Source: Candidatus Bathyarchaeota archaeon (GTDB lineage: Archaea > Thermoproteota > Bathyarchaeia > Bathyarchaeales > Bathycorpusculaceae). From it: DNA of 64,000 nt. Below the pieces are notes generated by a model. It did not search any database. It saw only the letters and a list, made by a program, of their open reading frames with translations, and had not been told where the DNA came from. The position numbers were made by a program, and so were the translations under genes. Of the stretch, positions 61,841 to 64,000 are shown piece by piece (the stretch's first letter is position 1; every line of letters begins with the position of its first letter). Where the stretch lies: the NCBI GenBank assembly GCA_026014615.1, contig JAOZHZ010000006.1, forward strand, positions 1 to 64,000. The letters run 5' to 3'.

Positions 61841-63100
61841 TTAGAAACGCATATTTAGCCTTCTTTTTAGAAGCAGACATGCCGGTAGCATGATTATTGT
61901 TGCGGCGGCTAATGGTAGAATTATCCATGGCGCGAACTCTGGAACAGCAACTACCTTCATCAGAGGATAGTGGTCGATGTTGTTTGCGTCTATAACGTAG
62001 GGTGTATTTCCGATTCCTGTAGCATCTACTTCTGTGGCGTTGGGATATTTTGTTTGGTAGTCACTCCAGTAGTTGCCTACGGTGCCGTTATCCCATGAAA
62101 CAGTGTTAGTGCCGTTGAGGTAGTTGTTTTCGTTTGTGCCTGACTCCTTTTGGATAACCACCTGCTCGGAGTTGTTAATCAGATTGTTTTGGTAAACAAG
62201 GTTGCCTGACCCTAAGGTAAAGCTCCCGTTAGGGATTATGAAGTAGTTTAGCAGTTCAACTCCTACTAAGTTACGTTTGATGTTGTTTTCATGTACTGAT
62301 GCATTGTTGCAGACTTCGCCGAATTGGATTCCGTAGCCTTGATTGTCAATTATATCGTTGCCGTATACGTCAAATGACCCCTGGTTCCTAAGGTTTAATC
62401 CACCATTAAGAGATAGAAAGCCGTTGCTGCCGCTTAGACCATTTTCTTTTATGATGTTTCGGCTAACCGTTACATCAAAGGAGGAGTCAACGATTACGCC
62501 ATTCCAGCCGTTCTGTGCAATTGTGTTACTGGAAATAGTAGTGTTCGGGGTAGAACAGTAAACACCAAATTCTTTGTTATTGGTAACATAGTTATCGAAA
62601 ATTAGGATGTTAGCAGGTTTCCCAAGTCCAGTTATAGGATCTGTTACTCCTGAAAACGTATGAATGCCGTTCCAGTTGTTTGTAATAATGTTCCCTTTTA
62701 CTGTGCAATTGTAGCTGTCTTCATCAATCCATATGCCCGCGGCGTCGTTGTCTGTGAGGGTAAATCCTGAGATGGTCACGTTTGGGGTGTTGCGCCAAAC
62801 TTCTATAATAGGCGGCGGTGAACCGTAACTAAGCCGTTTTCCCACTATTACTGTGCTTTGGCTGTCTTCACCGATCAGCGACAACGACTTATCTATTTCT
62901 ACCGATTCTCTGTATGTTCCCTTCCTAACAAAGACGGTATCACCGGCGGTTGCGTTGCCTACCGCAGCCTGAATTGATGAGTAATCGTCTGGAACTGTAA
63001 TGGTTTTAGCATCTGCCTTAACAACATGTGACCCAGATACAAAAAGTAAACCACATGCTAAAGTGGCAAACAATAACGCTGTCAAGAGCTTTTTTCTCAT
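61841..63100 (-). CDS. Secreted right-handed beta-helix (NosD-like) protein with PEF anchor
   Basis: About 419 aa. Signal peptide (KLLTALLFATLACGLLFVSG), then ITVPDDYSSIQAAVGNATAG DTVFVRKGTYRESVEIDKSL, the classic start of parallel beta-helix repeats, and many N/I/G-rich rungs (GNIITNNWNGI, SSNTIAQNGWNGV, YGNDIIDNQGYGI). C-terminus VPEFAPWIILPLAAATIIML plus KRRLN is a sorting/anchor signal. Likely surface carbohydrate-active or structural. ATG 63100 follows GGTGGCGTGAGC; an upstream start (63154) lies inside the next gene. Confidence 0.85.
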   Translation of the reverse strand: MRKKLLTALLFATLACGLLFVSGSHVVKADAKTITVPDDYSSIQAAVGNATAGDTVFVRKGTYRESVEIDKSLSLIGEDSQSTVIVGKRLSYGSPPPIIEVWRNTPNVTISGFTLTDNDAAGIWIDEDSYNCTVKGNIITNNWNGIHTFSGVTDPITGLGKPANILIFDNYVTNNKEFGVYCSTPNTTISSNTIAQNGWNGVIVDSSFDVTVSRNIIKENGLSGSNGFLSLNGGLNLRNQGSFDVYGNDIIDNQGYGIQFGEVCNNASVHENNIKRNLVGVELLNYFIIPNGSFTLGSGNLVYQNNLINNSEQVVIQKESGTNENNYLNGTNTVSWDNGTVGNYWSDYQTKYPNATEVDATGIGNTPYVIDANNIDHYPLMKVVAVPEFAPWIILPLAAATIIMLPACLLLKRRLNMRF

Positions 63101-63102
63101 GC

Positions 63103-64000
63103 TCACGCCACCAAAGAAAAGCACACGGGTTCGGATAAAAACGTGTTTGTACAAAAGTTCCTTGGCACAAAAAAAGTTGGGTAAACCAAAGCAAAGGCAA
63201 ACTCACAAAAAACTATCTGCCTGCTTTGTTTCCACCTCTTTCTAAAAATTGCCAAAACCGAGAAAAACCCAACAATTAAAGGCAGGATTATCCACGGCGG
63301 GAGTTCTGGAATTGTCGGCGACGGCGGTGGTGAGAGGGTTGGCAGCGGCAAAGACGAGATACTTGGTTTCAACGCAAAAACGGCTCCCGTGCTTTCGTGG
63401 TCTGGGCTTTCTGTGGTTACGAAACTGCCGCTTACGTAGACGGTGCCGTCTTCAATTACAGGTGGTGCCTTTATGGTGTAGTCAAGTGTGTAATTCCAAA
63501 GTTTTTTACCATTCGATGCTTCAAGCGCGTAGAAGTTGTGTTGCGTGGCGGGTGAGAAAAACTGGGGGCCATTCCAGCCCACGTAAATTACGCCATCGGC
63601 ATACGTGGGGAAAGTAGGGGAAGAACCAGCGAAGTCGTTGGTTGCAAAGTTCCAAATTACTGCTCCGTTTTGCGCGTTGAAGCAGTACACGCCCGAGGAA
63701 GAGCCGACGTAAAGGTAGTCATTAACTGGCTGCAGAGAACCCATACCTGTTCCAGCAGTGTAACTCCAAACCACTCTGCCATCTGCAGCGTCAAAAGCAT
63801 AAACAGTGCCCTCCCCAGAGACCACATACAACGTGCCGTTCATGACGGTGGGTGTTCCTACAGAACTGCTAGTTGGGCAGTCCCAGATTCTTTTTCCGTT
63901 TGAGGCGTTTAGGGCGAGGACGCCGCCTTCGTAAATGTATCCACCCGACTGTTCAGCATCAGCGTAGTTTCTGGTATCCACAAAGTCAGATGTCACGTAA
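63103..64000 (-). CDS. Secreted PQQ-type beta-propeller protein, C-terminal part
   Basis: At least 297 residues, running off the window edge at its N-terminal side. Propeller repeats with the W/DA.G pattern: GGVLALNASNGKRIWDC, GTVYAFDAADGRVVWSYTAG, GVYCFNAQNGAVIWNF, NFYALEASNGKKLWNY. Then a Pro/Ser stalk (LPTLSPPPSPTIPELPPWII) and a TM anchor with basic end KRWK. About 40 further residues follow the anchor, unusual for this protein class and suggestive of a lost stop. Extracellular, ligand unknown. Confidence 0.8.
   Translation of the reverse strand, partial: YVTSDFVDTRNYADAEQSGGYIYEGGVLALNASNGKRIWDCPTSSSVGTPTVMNGTLYVVSGEGTVYAFDAADGRVVWSYTAGTGMGSLQPVNDYLYVGSSSGVYCFNAQNGAVIWNFATNDFAGSSPTFPTYADGVIYVGWNGPQFFSPATQHNFYALEASNGKKLWNYTLDYTIKAPPVIEDGTVYVSGSFVTTESPDHESTGAVFALKPSISSLPLPTLSPPPSPTIPELPPWIILPLIVGFFSVLAIFRKRWKQSRQIVFCEFAFALVYPTFFVPRNFCTNTFLSEPVCFSLVA

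Noticed and set aside
1-64000. CRISPR arrays, insertion sequences, prophage or integrase genes
   Set aside because: None of their hallmarks (spaced direct repeats, transposase DDE or Y1 motifs, integrase motifs, tRNA-borne att duplications) were found.

Overview
The window reads as a piece of an archaeal chromosome, most likely Thermoproteota of the Bathyarchaeia type. Archaeal markers are ribosomal protein S3Ae, an RPA-type single-stranded-DNA-binding protein, CofD (coenzyme F420), formylmethanofuran:tetrahydromethanopterin formyltransferase (Ftr), LysW-dependent lysine/arginine synthesis, TrmB- and Lrp-type regulators, TATA-box promoters and GGTGA-type ribosome binding sites. The lineage is an inference from gene content, not from a marker tree.

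Layout. 0-2 kb: truncated, apparently frameshifted secreted beta-propeller-like gene, divergent from a TrmB-like regulator. 2-9.4 kb (minus): argG-argH-carA-carB, arginine and carbamoyl phosphate. 9.5-14.8 kb (plus): ACT-domain protein, then thrB-thrC-hom-lysC. 14.9-21.2 kb (minus): lysW-lysX-lysY-lysZ-lysJ-lysK plus a methyltransferase, with a divergent Lrp-type regulator. 21.9-25.3 kb: DUF523 protein, ASCH protein, an isocitrate/isopropylmalate-dehydrogenase-family enzyme and RPA. 25.4-34.5 kb: small membrane proteins, secreted proteins resembling the molybdopterin-binding fold but without its Cys ligand, a secreted metallophosphatase, a YhfC-type membrane protein and the tungstate/molybdate transporter wtpABC. 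34.5-42.8 kb: SWIM protein, Hsp20, phosphatases, a two-HTH regulator, an ABC-2 exporter and a DUF47/PhoU-like protein. 43.1-46.7 kb: cofD, moaE, rps3ae, serS. 46.8-50.7 kb: broken nitroreductase, tRNA-Gly(CCC), a Cys-rich micro-ORF and three secreted proteins with C-terminal anchors. 51-61.4 kb: purM-purS-purL-purQ (plus) converging on purF-purD-HAD-ftr-pfkB (minus). 61.4-64 kb: a repeat, then secreted beta-helix and PQQ beta-propeller genes.

How it works together. Most of the window is amino-acid and purine biosynthesis in tightly packed operons with 1-40 nt overlaps. Lysine, and perhaps the ornithine part of arginine, is built on the LysW carrier protein; the aspartate branch here serves threonine. 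A nearly identical 30-bp promoter block lies upstream of both argG and lysW, suggesting joint control of the arginine and LysW pathways. The purine genes include an Ftr-family protein translationally coupled to purD/purF, linking C1 metabolism with purine synthesis.

The least expected signals are non-coding: the argG/lysW promoter block; a dispersed element of about 140-155 bp (22.8 and 61.7 kb) ending in a strictly 10-nt-periodic GGNNGAAAAA array; and a tandem duplication of a secreted-protein gene that carries a copy of the purM leader. No CRISPR array, prophage or insertion sequence was seen.
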